Shown here: piece by piece, positions 37,370 through 47,399 of the stretch
Layout: each line of letters starts with the position of its first letter
How positions within the stretch are numbered: position 1 is the first letter of the stretch
DNA from: Branchiostoma floridae
Taxonomy: Eukaryota > Chordata > Leptocardii > Amphioxiformes > Branchiostomatidae
Assembly (NCBI RefSeq): GCF_000003815.2
Contig: NC_049980.1
Span: 2,511,172-2,575,171, forward strand
Reading direction: 5' to 3'
Length of the DNA: 64,000 bases
The notes under the pieces: model-generated
What the model was told of the DNA's origin: nothing
Database searches by the model: none
The model's input: only the letters and a program-made list of their open reading frames with translations
Translations under genes and position numbers: made by a program

Positions 37370-37924
37370 TTATCTGAGTTATATTCAGCTGAGATCGCCA
37401 AGCTGCGTGCTAAGAGTAGAAAATAATTACACGTCCGTACTGTGAGACGTCATTAGAGGCGATACTTCTTCGAGAAGAGTTTACAAGCTGGAACTTTTTT
37501 TCAATAATTACATTTGCCTTTGCAACTTCCATCCGTTACGATGCAAAGTAAAAAAGAAGTAGTTCTGCATAATTAAAGATGAAGGCCCCGCAGTTAGAAT
37601 GTCATTACTACATGTTTAGAAATATCAGGACGTCATCACAAAAACTGTACTGTATTGGCACAGACCACTGATAGTTGTGCTTCATTTTTTTCAAATACCA
37701 TCATGAAGAACCATCGCAATGTTACCCATGAAATGTTGTTCAAAACATCAAAATATATGACGGGTATCCAATAAGTGACTTCTATGGTCATTTATCGTAA
37801 CATAAATTTAGATACGGTTGTTTTTCATATGTTTATAATGCTTTTTCATGTAATCATGATGTTTACAAATATGTTGAAACGGAGACAGTTTGGCCTTACT
37901 GCAATGGCTCTCCTACTCTGTATA
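37370..37924. other. Intergenic sequence, nothing recognised
   Basis: AT-rich, with only short frames. Confidence 0.5.
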
Positions 37925-38075
37925 AACAGATCTTTTTTGATTGATTGGTTGATTTTATTTTGCACTTAAAAATGATAACATACAGCAAATTTTGAGAAAA
38001 CAACAGAACGTGCAAGGGGGGAAAAGCTATGTGGCTTATACAAACTCTTCCCCCGTTTAATTTAAAAATCATAAT
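37925..38075 (-). mobile_element. Retroposon 3' tail (minus strand)
   Basis: Read on the minus strand, the block runs from CGGGGGAAGAGTTTGTATAA through a segment with GCACGTTCTGTTG to GCAAAATAAAATCAACCAAT and an (AATC)-type simple tail. Such an untranslated stretch ending in AATAAA and a short tandem tail is typical of non-LTR retrotransposon 3' ends. No coding part is attached, so it is 5'-truncated. Confidence 0.45.
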
Positions 38076-38309
38076 AGAATTAAATGGATATGAAGATCTT
38101 TGTCAGAACATCGTCATTCGAGTTGAAATGTAAACTCTTTTGCAGATTTCAGTCACGCAAGATGCAAAGATCTGCATATTACAAACACTGGCTGTTTGCC
38201 AAGGTGAGAAAGAGTACCGATGTCAGGGGGCTAGCTGTTGCCTTAGAGGCTCACGCAACTCAACAGACAACACCTTATGCGCCTAAGCTTGCTCTCTAAG
38301 TACAGTGCC

Positions 38310-38370
38310 TTCTTCCAACTGCTACATTTTCAACTGCTACATTTTCACTTCCAACTGGTACATTTTCGAC
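38310..38370. repeat. Short minisatellite, three units
   Basis: CAACTGCTACATTTT occurs twice and then CAACTGGTACATTTT, with 16-21 base spacing. The short plus-strand frame here (FQLLHFHFQLVHF) simply reflects the repeat. Confidence 0.85.
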
Positions 38371-39156
38371 ATTGTTTTCAACTTTATTTTGAAGTTTTGT
38401 TAATCAATATTTGCACGCCAGCGATGTTTACATGTATGTTATGTTACGATGTTCACTTACCAAAGTTTATCATTTTGTTACTTACTTTCAACTGAATTTG
38501 TATGCTACCCCTGTAGATATTGGTTTAATTCTGTTGCTGCCCGTATTGTGTTATTTCATGAGCAGAGACTTCATATGAGCACTGTTTGCTTATTGCCAAA
38601 TGGTCGTTAAAAGCATGTGAATAAAATAAAATGGTGCTGTTTAAGTGTATTTTTGCTATTTAATGTTATGTTAACTCATGTTTCATATTTACGTCCTGGC
38701 TATTTTGAATTGTTATAATAGATACTATAATACTATATGTGAAGGTTAGACATATAACCTACGTTGATCTTGTGATATTCATTTAGACAAACTGACCACG
38801 AACAACTCTTTTCTTAACCGAACTCAAAACATCAAGAGCGTCAACATACGAAAAAATCAAAGGGATCTTTCTATATACACATCAGTAAGTACCTTGTGGC
38901 TGCAAACACATACATAACGCATTTCAAGTTCACTAAGGCTTATTCAGAACATTAAGCCTCAGGCAAATTGACTAAGTACTTAAGTCGATTTGGGACGACA
39001 ATACACGGTTTTGATAATGCTTCAAACTTCGCTAACCCAGAGGTGTGGGGTGCAAATATTCATATGTGCAAATGTGTATATGGACTTGTAAACTTATAAA
39101 CACTCATAAGGACTTTAAACAATGTAAATTGTATCTTCTGTTATATCCTTTGTCTA
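38371..39156. other. Intergenic sequence, nothing recognised
   Basis: AT-rich, with no long frame. The motif TACCCCTGTAGATAT near 38506 is a chance partial match to miR-10. Confidence 0.5.
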
Positions 39157-39240
39157 ACCCTTGCCTCTTCCCTGATAACCTCAATGAAAAGCGGCCTGCA
39201 GGCCGATTGAGCTTTCATGAATAAACAAAGTTCAAATATT
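39157..39240 (+). mobile_element. Non-LTR retroposon 3' end
   Basis: Contains AAAAGCGGCCTGCAGGCCGA, a GCGGCC/GGCCG hairpin, followed by TTGAGCTTTCATGAATAAAC and an A-rich tail. The same design occurs at 41640. I recall this 3' hairpin plus AATAAA as widespread in amphioxus CR1/L2-like elements. No reverse transcriptase frame is attached upstream. Confidence 0.6.
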
Positions 39241-39689
39241 GAACATGAAAGAATCAAGTGCTGATTACACTACTGGCGTTTGATAACTTTCAGGTGTTCA
39301 GGGCAAATACACGCGTATGTAGTCTAGTGCGTTCGAGTTGGTAATAACATTTACAACGTTCGATAACACAATTATTCCAATATCAGGGTGATCATTTGTG
39401 ATATCTCAGTGTATTCTCTTCTATTGACATATAACAATGATATCATATATCAATTCTCTTTCAGTCAATTGTAAAGCCTGTATACAGATAGAAGTTCAGA
39501 GGCCCGTATACGCCGACATGATGCTCTTTCTTTGTCCATATGTTTTGTGTTGTTTTGGTGACCGTTTAAATCTTAAAACATAGGCGGCAGGATGGCCGTA
39601 CATGCCCAGGACTTTTAGGTCCCGGCCCGTTGGTCAGCATTCTTCCTGTACAAAAGTAACATGTAAGTCGCATGTGCCTTCCATCAGGG

Positions 39690-40150
39690 TTAGCCGTTAT
39701 TCAGACAGACCATGCACGTGTTTCCCTGTGCAGGGATCAGAGGCTGTTCATTCACATTCATTAACGACGTGAAATCTCATTTTCTAATCAATTATTACGT
39801 ATGACGTCATTGGACGCCCTGTTTCCTCCCCGCCCACGCAGATGCATTATGGGAGACCCCCGTCCCGCGTCAGTAGCCCACGTGACCCTCATCACACAAG
39901 GGCCGAGGTTTGTTCGGGAGGTTTTTAGCGCATGTCATGACGAGCCCTCCAGATGTTATTTAGCGCACTAATTGATCCAGAGGTGGTGTACTTGAGAACC
40001 GTCATCCTCATCTTGTGAATGATAGAAAAGAGCCGTCTCGTGCGGCGCGGTAAAAGACGCACTATGTTCTGAAGTTCGAGCTGTTTGGGCTGGGATAATT
40101 ACCGCGCTCGGTCCTGGGAGGCCATTAAGGTTAATGAAAAGCTATTTGTG
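39690..40150. promoter_or_regulatory. Candidate promoter or enhancer with CRE and CCAAT
   Basis: A full CRE, TGACGTCA (39802-39809), directly abuts an inverted CCAAT box (ATTGG, 39809-39813). CACGTG (39879-39884) and homeodomain-type TAAT cores (TCTAATCAATTATTA near 39784, CTAATTGATCC near 39967, GATAATTACCGCG near 40095, GGCCATTAAGGTTAATG near 40121) follow. It is a GC-richer island within AT-rich DNA and lacks a coding frame. CRE next to CCAAT is a classic proximal-promoter arrangement. A target gene is not visible. Confidence 0.45.
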
Positions 40151-41639
40151 GAAAAGATGTTGAATTTCTGTGTTAAAGGGAAGCAACGAAATCACTATCT
40201 GCGAGAGGTCTTAGCTACATTATTGCTTACAATTTTATGTATCAAAATGAGGTGAAATAGATTTTTATAAGCTGAAACGCAAGATTATCCTCACATGATT
40301 GTACCAAGATATTGTAGATTTACGCAATGCCCAGGTATCTAATGTTTAGTAAGTAAAATCAAAAGACATATTTATACTTTGTAGTTTGTAGCTGACCGTA
40401 CGGGAGTCTCTGTACTTTTTCTTTCGGCACTAAAGCCTTCCTGATAATTGTTCATGCCTTGCTTTCAGGTTTACTTGAAAGACAAAGAAAACTGAAACAT
40501 GCAAATGTTTGTCTTCTCTTGCTTACTTTACCACTTTAAGTCTGTCATAATGCTTTTCTACAGTTTTAGAAGAGGCACAAGTGTACAGTGGAATGTAACC
40601 AATAATCTCAATAATCATTCGCACTTTACTGTAATTTGGTGACGTGAGTTTATTTTAGTGCAGTGAATAGGCTAATAGTCTATTTTTGTACGTAAGCTCT
40701 GAAAGGTTTCACTACGGCCCAGAAGTACGCCGTTTTTCCGTTTATTTATGAATCAACTTAAGTGACACAAAGCCATGGTATTTAAACACCAGGTTGGCAT
40801 CAGGATAAGGTTGGACACTGAGGGCCGCCGACATATATATTTATTTTACGAGATTAAAAGTAAGATATGTCTGTAATACTACAAGCATCACATGGTATTG
40901 AAGACTGTTGCTGTTGTTGTTCACTTTGTTTTGCTCACCTGTCCTTTCTGTTTCTGTATCAGGGTATATCGTATAGAAAGAGTTTGCAAGCCCTTCCTCT
41001 TTAACGAGGTCACTCCTCAAACATGGCACCCAATTTTACGTTCATTCAAGCCCCAATTGAGATGGCAGCCCCTTCCCCGGATTTGACCTCCCTCTTACCA
41101 CCTAACTGGAACCAGGAACTAGCTCAACTATGGGACTGCTACCAATTGAGCTATTGGAACATCCCATTGGAATACAGTACCTCTATGGAAATGTGTGATA
41201 CCATGTAGCATAGAGTTATAATCCAGGGTTGAGTCTTTTGCCTGAAGCATCTCGATGTGAAGCTTAACTTGAGAAAGTTTGGAAACTACATTCTCTCAAA
41301 CGTTGATGAAGAGTAGACATTCAGGTAAACAATAGTTAAAGATAAGTTAATCCCTACAACAGAATACGATTAGGTGATTAATTTCAGACGCATCCAGCAA
41401 TGAACTTATCTAATGATAGTTTTATATATGTTTATATTATTTATATTTACATATGTTAGATATCTCAACTTTCAAAAGACTAGTGACACGATCCACGAAT
41501 GAGTATGGAATTAACTAGCTAATGATGATTACTTGTTTTCATTATCATTATTCATCCATTTATCTATTTATGTATATGTATTTATCATCCCTCTATTCTC
41601 TGTATGATTAATAGAAATGTTGTGCTAATATGATCATTT
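40151..41639. other. Intergenic sequence, nothing recognised
   Basis: AT-rich. Short frames only, for example 41023-41208 plus (61 codons) with no recognised domain. Confidence 0.5.
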
Positions 41640-41720
41640 GACCCTCTACCCTTTAAGCTCGACCTCCACGAAAAGCGGCCCCGAAGGCCGATGGAGTATT
41701 TTTCGAGTTGAAATAAAGTA
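41640..41720 (+). mobile_element. Non-LTR retroposon 3' end
   Basis: CGAAAAGCGGCCCCGAAGGC followed by CGATGGAGTATTTTTCGAGT and AAATAAAG. This is the same hairpin-plus-tail layout as 39157-39240, with a different loop. Confidence 0.6.
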
Positions 41721-41746
41721 ACAAAAAATATCTACTCAACTTATCT

Positions 41747-41775
41747 TGTTGTGACCTATACTTAACCCAGTATGA
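41747..41775 (+). mobile_element. Fragment of a second retroposon 3' UTR
   Basis: TTGTTGTGACCTATACTTAA plus CCCAGTATG resembles TTGTTGCGACCTGTACTGAA plus CCCAGTGGG at 59102, downstream of the reverse transcriptase remnant. It is probably a short piece of the same family. Confidence 0.45.
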
Positions 41776-42233
41776 CACACATATACAGAAAAAGGGACAC
41801 TTTTGTTTGTTGGGAGTATCTAGACAAACAAGTAAATTATGTTGTTTTTTATTGCTAAAAGAGTTAGGCCGGAGAATACCAGTATAACAAACTTTAATTG
41901 TTTGTCAGACTAAATGCAGCATTTTCGGTTGCCTCAAAAAAGTAGCGATAGCAACAACAGCAAGTTAAATGTTATTTTAATTTTAAAGTTAATAAAGCAA
42001 AACCATACGAATGCCTTATTGTACCCTTAAATTAAAGTGGGCAAAGTTGTAGACGTTCAATTTGGGGTGCATAAGGGCACATACTTCTCAAGTCTTTCCT
42101 TGTTATTCCTCGGGTAAAGTAGCACTGACAAAAATGTATAATTTGAAGAAAAACATTGCTTCGTCCTTTTCTTTTCTGCGCATGCGTAAGGGACTAATCT
42201 TAGTTCAAGGTCGCGGTATACCGACGTCCCAAC
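41776..42233. other. Intergenic sequence, nothing recognised
   Basis: AT-rich, and overlapped by part of a 127-codon minus-strand frame (42057-42440) whose central part is Ser/Gly/Pro-rich because of the small repeat at 42234. Confidence 0.4.
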
Positions 42234-42296
42234 CCCCGGGGACTGAGATCTACCCCCTGAGGATGGATCCTTACCCCCTGGGGAATCTGAGGACGC
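42234..42296. repeat. Three degenerate 20-21 bp units
   Basis: ACCCCCGGGGACTGAGATCT, ACCCCCTGAGGATGGATCCT and ACCCCCTGGGGAATCTGAGG follow one another. On the minus strand they encode the SPGGKDPSSGGRSQSPG stretch. Confidence 0.6.
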
Positions 42297-43080
42297 TTCT
42301 GCAGAGATTTGCTGAGTAGATGGGATGTTGTCGGCCCTGGAGGCCCGGCTTAGCGCTGATAATGCCACTTCCAATTTCCCCTCTGATTTACGACAGACGC
42401 GTGTGTAAACACACGGCGTACTCATCCGAGCAGTAAACATAAAAACGAAAACCTGTACCTCTTCATTCCTCTCCTAGATTATAGGTTAGGATCTGGTTAC
42501 CTTCGACATAATATTTAGCATAACAGCGAGTTACGAATATTCTTAAGACAGTGTCGGATGTTTAGAACAAATTCTAGTTGTCTTTTGACGAAACGTTGTC
42601 ACTAATACCCCCTTTCTACTTCGCCGTGCACTCTCTCCTAGAAATTTAATTTGACAGGTCGCTCAGAGAATTGTATAGAGAAAAAAAGACTTTTTTTACG
42701 CTCTGTGTGTTTTGTAGTCTTTTGAGTCCCACTTTTTGTATGATATATCTAGTATGGAATCGAAGGTTACACACATTCGTTTTAGGTCGCAGTGAGAGCG
42801 CAGCGCGATCACCGTCTGGTGGAAAAGGGACTAATCCTTCTGGTCAGTTGAGAAGCGTATGGTGCATTTAACCGCGCTTTCGTAGACCGTACGTATGCGT
42901 ATGGTCTTCTGTTGCGTATATAAGTGTCATAGTATGTATAGACTGACTGACAGAGATGGTCTTCTAGAATAGATTCAGATCTATTGTATCTGAAATCTGG
43001 ATACGTTGCATGGTAATGAAACAGTAAAATAGAAATAAAACAGTAAAATGCATCTCATTCTATATCTGCGTCCTTACAAA

Positions 43081-43155
43081 CTGTGGTGTACAGTGGGTAA
43101 CCACGTGTTTTTTTAAGAACCAACGTTTTGATGACCATCTGTTTTCTTCCTCAGG
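43081..43155 (-). other. Hammerhead-like motif remnant
   Basis: Minus strand: CTGAGGA (43154-43148), then GATG-GT-CATC, then AAAACGTTGGTTCTTAAAAA. The order CTGANGA, helix, (G)AAAC is that of a hammerhead ribozyme core, but GAAA has become AAAA and helix II is short. This is a decayed relative at best. Confidence 0.3.
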
Positions 43156-43182
43156 GCAAAAAAAGAAAGAAAGAAAAAAAGA
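43156..43182. repeat. A-rich (GAAA)n tract
   Basis: Imperfect AAAG/GAAA repeats directly next to the hammerhead-like motif. Confidence 0.8.
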
Positions 43183-43681
43183 TGTACAGTGTGCTTGATT
43201 GTGTACATTCTGTACACTTCAAGTTAATGGTGCCATGTTGGAGTGGGTGCTTTTCCTGACGCGGCACCTGCTCTTCGCGGCTGAATGAAAATGAAGGACA
43301 TTTTGTGGTAAACAACTTTGTCATCCCACCCATCGCACGTGACGCGTCATCACGATCTGAAATCACGCGCAATTACACCGCTCAGGCCTGGCGTCGCCGG
43401 GACGGATTTCTCTGCCACCAAAAAACATCTCTGAAGGCTGCAAACACTTGAACAGTTTACAACCATTGTGACGGTACATTCGTTTACCAACAAATATCTG
43501 AAAAATTTGTTTCCTCTTTTATCTACTTACGATGATCACGTTTCGTTAAAATCAGTCTTGAGATTTGAGATCTACATCCTACATTAAATTATGTGCGTCG
43601 TCGTATTGCCGGATGGCTAGCGAACACGCGACCGAGAGGTCATAGCCTCCGATGAAGTCTTCGAACGGGGCTGGTTTTTAT

Positions 43682-43693
43682 GGGGGGGGGGGG
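43682..43693. repeat. Poly(G) run, 12 nt
   Basis: Uninterrupted G12. Confidence 0.95.
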
Positions 43694-44239
43694 TCTTGGT
43701 TCGCGATTTTCGAACGTCGAACGGGCCAAAGACTCGCTATCATGCCAAACTCCCTTCCACAGCAAATTCCCTACCTTGGCAAACTCCCTTTCATGGCACA
43801 AGAGAACCTAGCCAACGTTGAAAATCGTGAACCAACGCCCCCCGCCCTGAAAAAAAAATGCCCAGTTCGAAGACTGCAACGGAGGCTAGAGAGGTGACGG
43901 ATATGATTCCTGGACCCGTGACTAGACGTTGTGTCCTTGGAAAAGGCACTTTGCACAACATTCCTCACTCCACCTAGCTGTAAACATTGGTAAAAAGGGG
44001 TTGGTAAAAGGCGGTGGAAGGAGAGGGTTGGGCACCGCTTTCCAATATATACCCGAGACACAGTGTACCAAAACAGGGCAATACCTTTTAGTTTTACCTT
44101 TATATGTGTAATCCCTTTTCATGTTGATTTCTATGGTTTAAACCTACAGTAGCAAGTGCAAATGCCAGTCTCAACCCGACTCCTTAGAATATGTGAGAAT
44201 TTCATGTAAGCAGTGAGCTGACCATAAACACTGGTGTTA

Positions 44240-44340
44240 AATGAGATTAAGTAATCTTATTAGTTTCCCATAAAATTCGTCCATGAACTGTTTCCCTTAT
44301 GATAGTTTGCACGCCAGACAAATATTTTATTATATTTTAT
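44240..44340. repeat. 100-bp direct repeat, copy 1
   Basis: AATGAGATTAAGTAATCTTA through ATAGTTTGCACGCCAGA to TATATTTTAT. A near-identical copy starts 511 bases downstream at 44751, with only a few substitutions. Confidence 0.9.
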
Positions 44341-44750
44341 TGGGTGCATATATCTTCCCCAGCTGTGTTGTCTAACAAATGTCTATTCTGAGCTCTCGTC
44401 CAGCAGCCAAAGAAGCCTGTTGTAGACTATGTGTGTTTCCATTCTAGCCGTGGTTTGCGCGGTAAAACTACCAGCTTATTCGCCATTGTTCCCGACCAGC
44501 GTGTCGAAAGTGTGATCAGCGACAAATCGTCGCTGCGCGGGGTCGTGTTGTCATACAGAGCACGGGCTGAAATCCGGTCAAATGCGCTTTGTGGCGACCG
44601 AAATGTGGAGCATAAAAGGCGGACCGGACTATTTCTTTAGCAGGGGAATACCATGCAGAGCGTTTTGTAACATTACTAAATATAGCGCGAAAAAAAGGCA
44701 ACTGCGAAGGTCAACAAAATGTACAGATTGGCGGAGTTTTTACGGGGTGA
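44341..44750. other. GC-richer spacer between the direct repeats
   Basis: About 410 bases. A plus-strand frame of 69 codons (44431-44640) has no recognised domain. It contains a 7-bp hairpin (CAGCGAC, loop, GTCGCTG) near 44517. The composition contrasts with the AT-rich flanking repeats. Confidence 0.5.
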
Positions 44751-44860
44751 AATGAGATTAAGTAATCTTATTAGTTTCCCATAAAAGTCGTCCATGAACT
44801 GTTTACCTAATGATAGTTTGCACGCCAGAAAAATGTTTGATTATATTTATCTGTTAACAT
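44751..44860. repeat. 100-bp direct repeat, copy 2
   Basis: Copy of 44240-44340. It shares AATGAGATTAAGTAATCTTA, TCGTCCATGAACTGTTT and GATAGTTTGCACGCCAGA. Confidence 0.9.
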
Positions 44861-46261
44861 TGAATTTTCCCATCGTCTGTGGGGCTACAGTTGTAACATG
44901 TACTCTTTGTAATGGGGTGCAAGGATATTCCTTTACTTCTTCACAAGCTGCTGTCTAAATTTATGAAAAGAAATAAATGAACAGAAATCGACGAAACTGC
45001 GTGTATGTTTTAATGACTAGAAAGAGCGACCATACAAACTGGGTACTGTTGCATATAACTTATCTGCTTCTCAGAATTTAACATCTTGGACGGGATTACA
45101 AAAAGTGACGTTAACATGAAATAGACCACAAATAGTATACTTGAACTTGTACTTGCTGTATTGAACTTGTTAGAAATGGTTACCGACATTTCAGATCTTT
45201 ACTTAAAATTGTAGAAGCACATTTTAAGCCCGTACTACTGTAACGTTACATAATCCCTTTGAAGATTCAGTTTTACAGAATGGTCTCATAGAATGTATAC
45301 ATGTATTGCAGTCTGTAGCAGAAGATACAACATGTCCTCCAATTCAGCTTCCCTTCGGTCGAATTACCGATGGTCAGAAGGACACCGGATTTCAGAATCG
45401 CCAGAGAGTGGAGTATATATTTCTCCTGAAAATGACGTAATAATTCGCGCAGTGATAGACAGAGCATTTGCTGTATTGCAGTCAAAATGTCATTTAGAGC
45501 TGGTCGAGTGAATTTTCCTACTGTGTGATGCCGCCACTTATGACGCGAAAGGGTGCTGTAAACGTCGGTGGCCGGTTATGCCTGTTATAGTACGGCATTT
45601 TATACATGGTCGTGGCAGGGGACAAGAGACATAGGGCTTGAACTTGTCCAAAAAGTATCGTGCACTTTTGCTGATTTAATAGAATACTCGACTTTGTGAG
45701 CTGAACGTAAATGTATGGTAACGTTCGGGAGCATAAATGTACGTATCGATGCGCGCACACTGATGCAGTGCAGAGGAGGTACGACGTGACCGCGTACAAA
45801 CGTTTTCAATATTCATGCCACCTGCCTTTCGAGTTCATTGACCTCTCTAAGCTGAACATTGCAAGCTCAAATCTTTTGTATTGACAGCATTATCCCCGTA
45901 CATCCCTCTCCACCGATTACACGTTGTAAACCACTAATTTTCTGGCTTGATAGTAACGGGTATTGATGACAGCTCCCTTACCTTGACCCTGCCCCTATTG
46001 TTTGTGTGTACCTGGGGGAGGGGGGTTAACGTAGTGGAAGTACACACACCAAGACTAGGACAGCCTGTTTTGGAGGACAGTCTTTGGTGTGTGCGGACAC
46101 ACATGCCCCAAATATCGGGAAAGAACAACACTTATCTTGTGCGTGTACACCACGCCGTTTTCACACTAATATGTATCCAATTTGGGTACTGGAAGAGCAC
46201 TTGTCAGGTGACCGCTGGCTTATTTACATGTGATGAGAGTATATCTCTACACACGACGGAA
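44861..46261. other. Intergenic sequence, nothing recognised
   Basis: AT-rich. Frames up to 113 codons (45947-46288 plus) without a recognised domain. Confidence 0.45.
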
Positions 46262-46275
46262 GGGGGGGGGGGGGG
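46262..46275. repeat. Poly(G) run, 14 nt
   Basis: Uninterrupted G14, 25 bases before a perfect small hairpin (CATATGTTA 46300-46308, loop GCAA, TAACATATG 46313-46321). Confidence 0.95.
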
Positions 46276-46446
46276 CATCATAGTATGACATGATGACATC
46301 ATATGTTAGCAATAACATATGTAGATATATGCATATATGTATAGATTACAATTCATCTACGGCAGTAATTATCGATCCTATTTATTGCGACTACAGTCAT
46401 ATTTTTATCGTGACTGTTGCAACTCTAGGTTTCCTACCCTACCGTA

Positions 46447-47052
46447 CAGTGGACTTCTGACAGCCACATGAAGCTGCACCTCACAAAATGCAAGGTAGTG
46501 CATTTATGGTTCACAAAAGTTCCCCCTTCCTTCCCAAAGTTGTATATTGATGGTCACCCCTTTCAGCAAATTACCGCTGCCAAACTGTTAGGGGTGATAG
46601 TGCAGTCCGACCTGCAGAAATCATCAGACAGAGTAGCAGACGACTCTTCCTCCAACGCCACTTCGAAATATTTAAACCCCTGTACCTGACCTGGTGACTG
46701 TGTTCTCTGTGCCTGTCCCGTCTGGAGTCCTGGACTTACATGCACCCAAACAGCCCAGATAGAGAGCATTAAGCACCGTGCCTGTCGGATAATCTTCGAT
46801 ATATGCTATACAAGGTACTCGGAAGCATGCGACCAACTGGGCTACCAACTCTCCAGCAAAGACGAAAACACAATGAAATTCGGCAACACTTAATTGCAAT
46901 CCAGATCATTCAGACAGTGGCTTCCACCAAACCGAGGTGAAAGCAGTGGGCGACTCGCCAGATCACACAGCAAATTGACCACTATCAGTGCCAGAACGGA
47001 GCAGTATAAGAACAGTACCATTCCGCAAATTGTCAGACTACTGAACTCATAA
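46447..47052 (+). pseudogene. Broken reverse transcriptase of a non-LTR retrotransposon
   Basis: The frame at 46447-46650 reads QWTSDSHMKLHLTKCK, then LYIDGHPFQQITAAKLLGVI. This is the segment around the end of the reverse transcriptase palm/thumb in CR1/L2-like elements (typically MKLN..KCK and KLLGV). Later pieces in other frames continue the same protein: DLVTVFSV and LDLHAP near 46690-46745, IESIKHRACRIIFDICYTRY from about 46762, and a C-terminus EQYKNSTIPQIVRLLNS ending at TAA 47050-47052. At least three frame changes and a deletion make it inactive. The sequence to about 47260 is its probable 3' UTR. Confidence 0.85.
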
Positions 47053-47399
47053 ACTGTGTTGTTTTTACCTAATATCTATTGATTTTATCACCCAATCCAA
47101 CATATGTATGGTTTAAATATTCTACTACGTTTGACATCTGTGAATGATTTTAAATGTCCCTGTTAAGTTTGTTATGGTAACGTGATGTAAGTTCAGGACC
47201 TAGTGTTAGCGCCCTGCCAATCTGTACATATATGTTATGCACCAAATAATCCATTATTATTATCTATTACTAGTATACTGCTTCGATGAGCCACTGGGAA
47301 GGAAGTAAAAAGCAATAAAACCAAATTACACGAGAATTTAATACAGGTATAGGCATAAACAAAACACATGTTAAACACTACAGAAGCCACATATAGTGA

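Noticed and set aside
36838-37426. Three ORFs of 166-184 codons across the second gap
   Set aside because: They consist of translated N.
38506-38520. miR-10-like string TACCCCTGTAGATAT
   Set aside because: It has an extra C within the seed region, diverges after ten bases, and shows no surrounding hairpin.
44240-44860. Terminal-repeat retrotransposon in miniature
   Set aside because: No target duplication, primer-binding site or clear TG..CA ends could be found; kept only as direct repeats.
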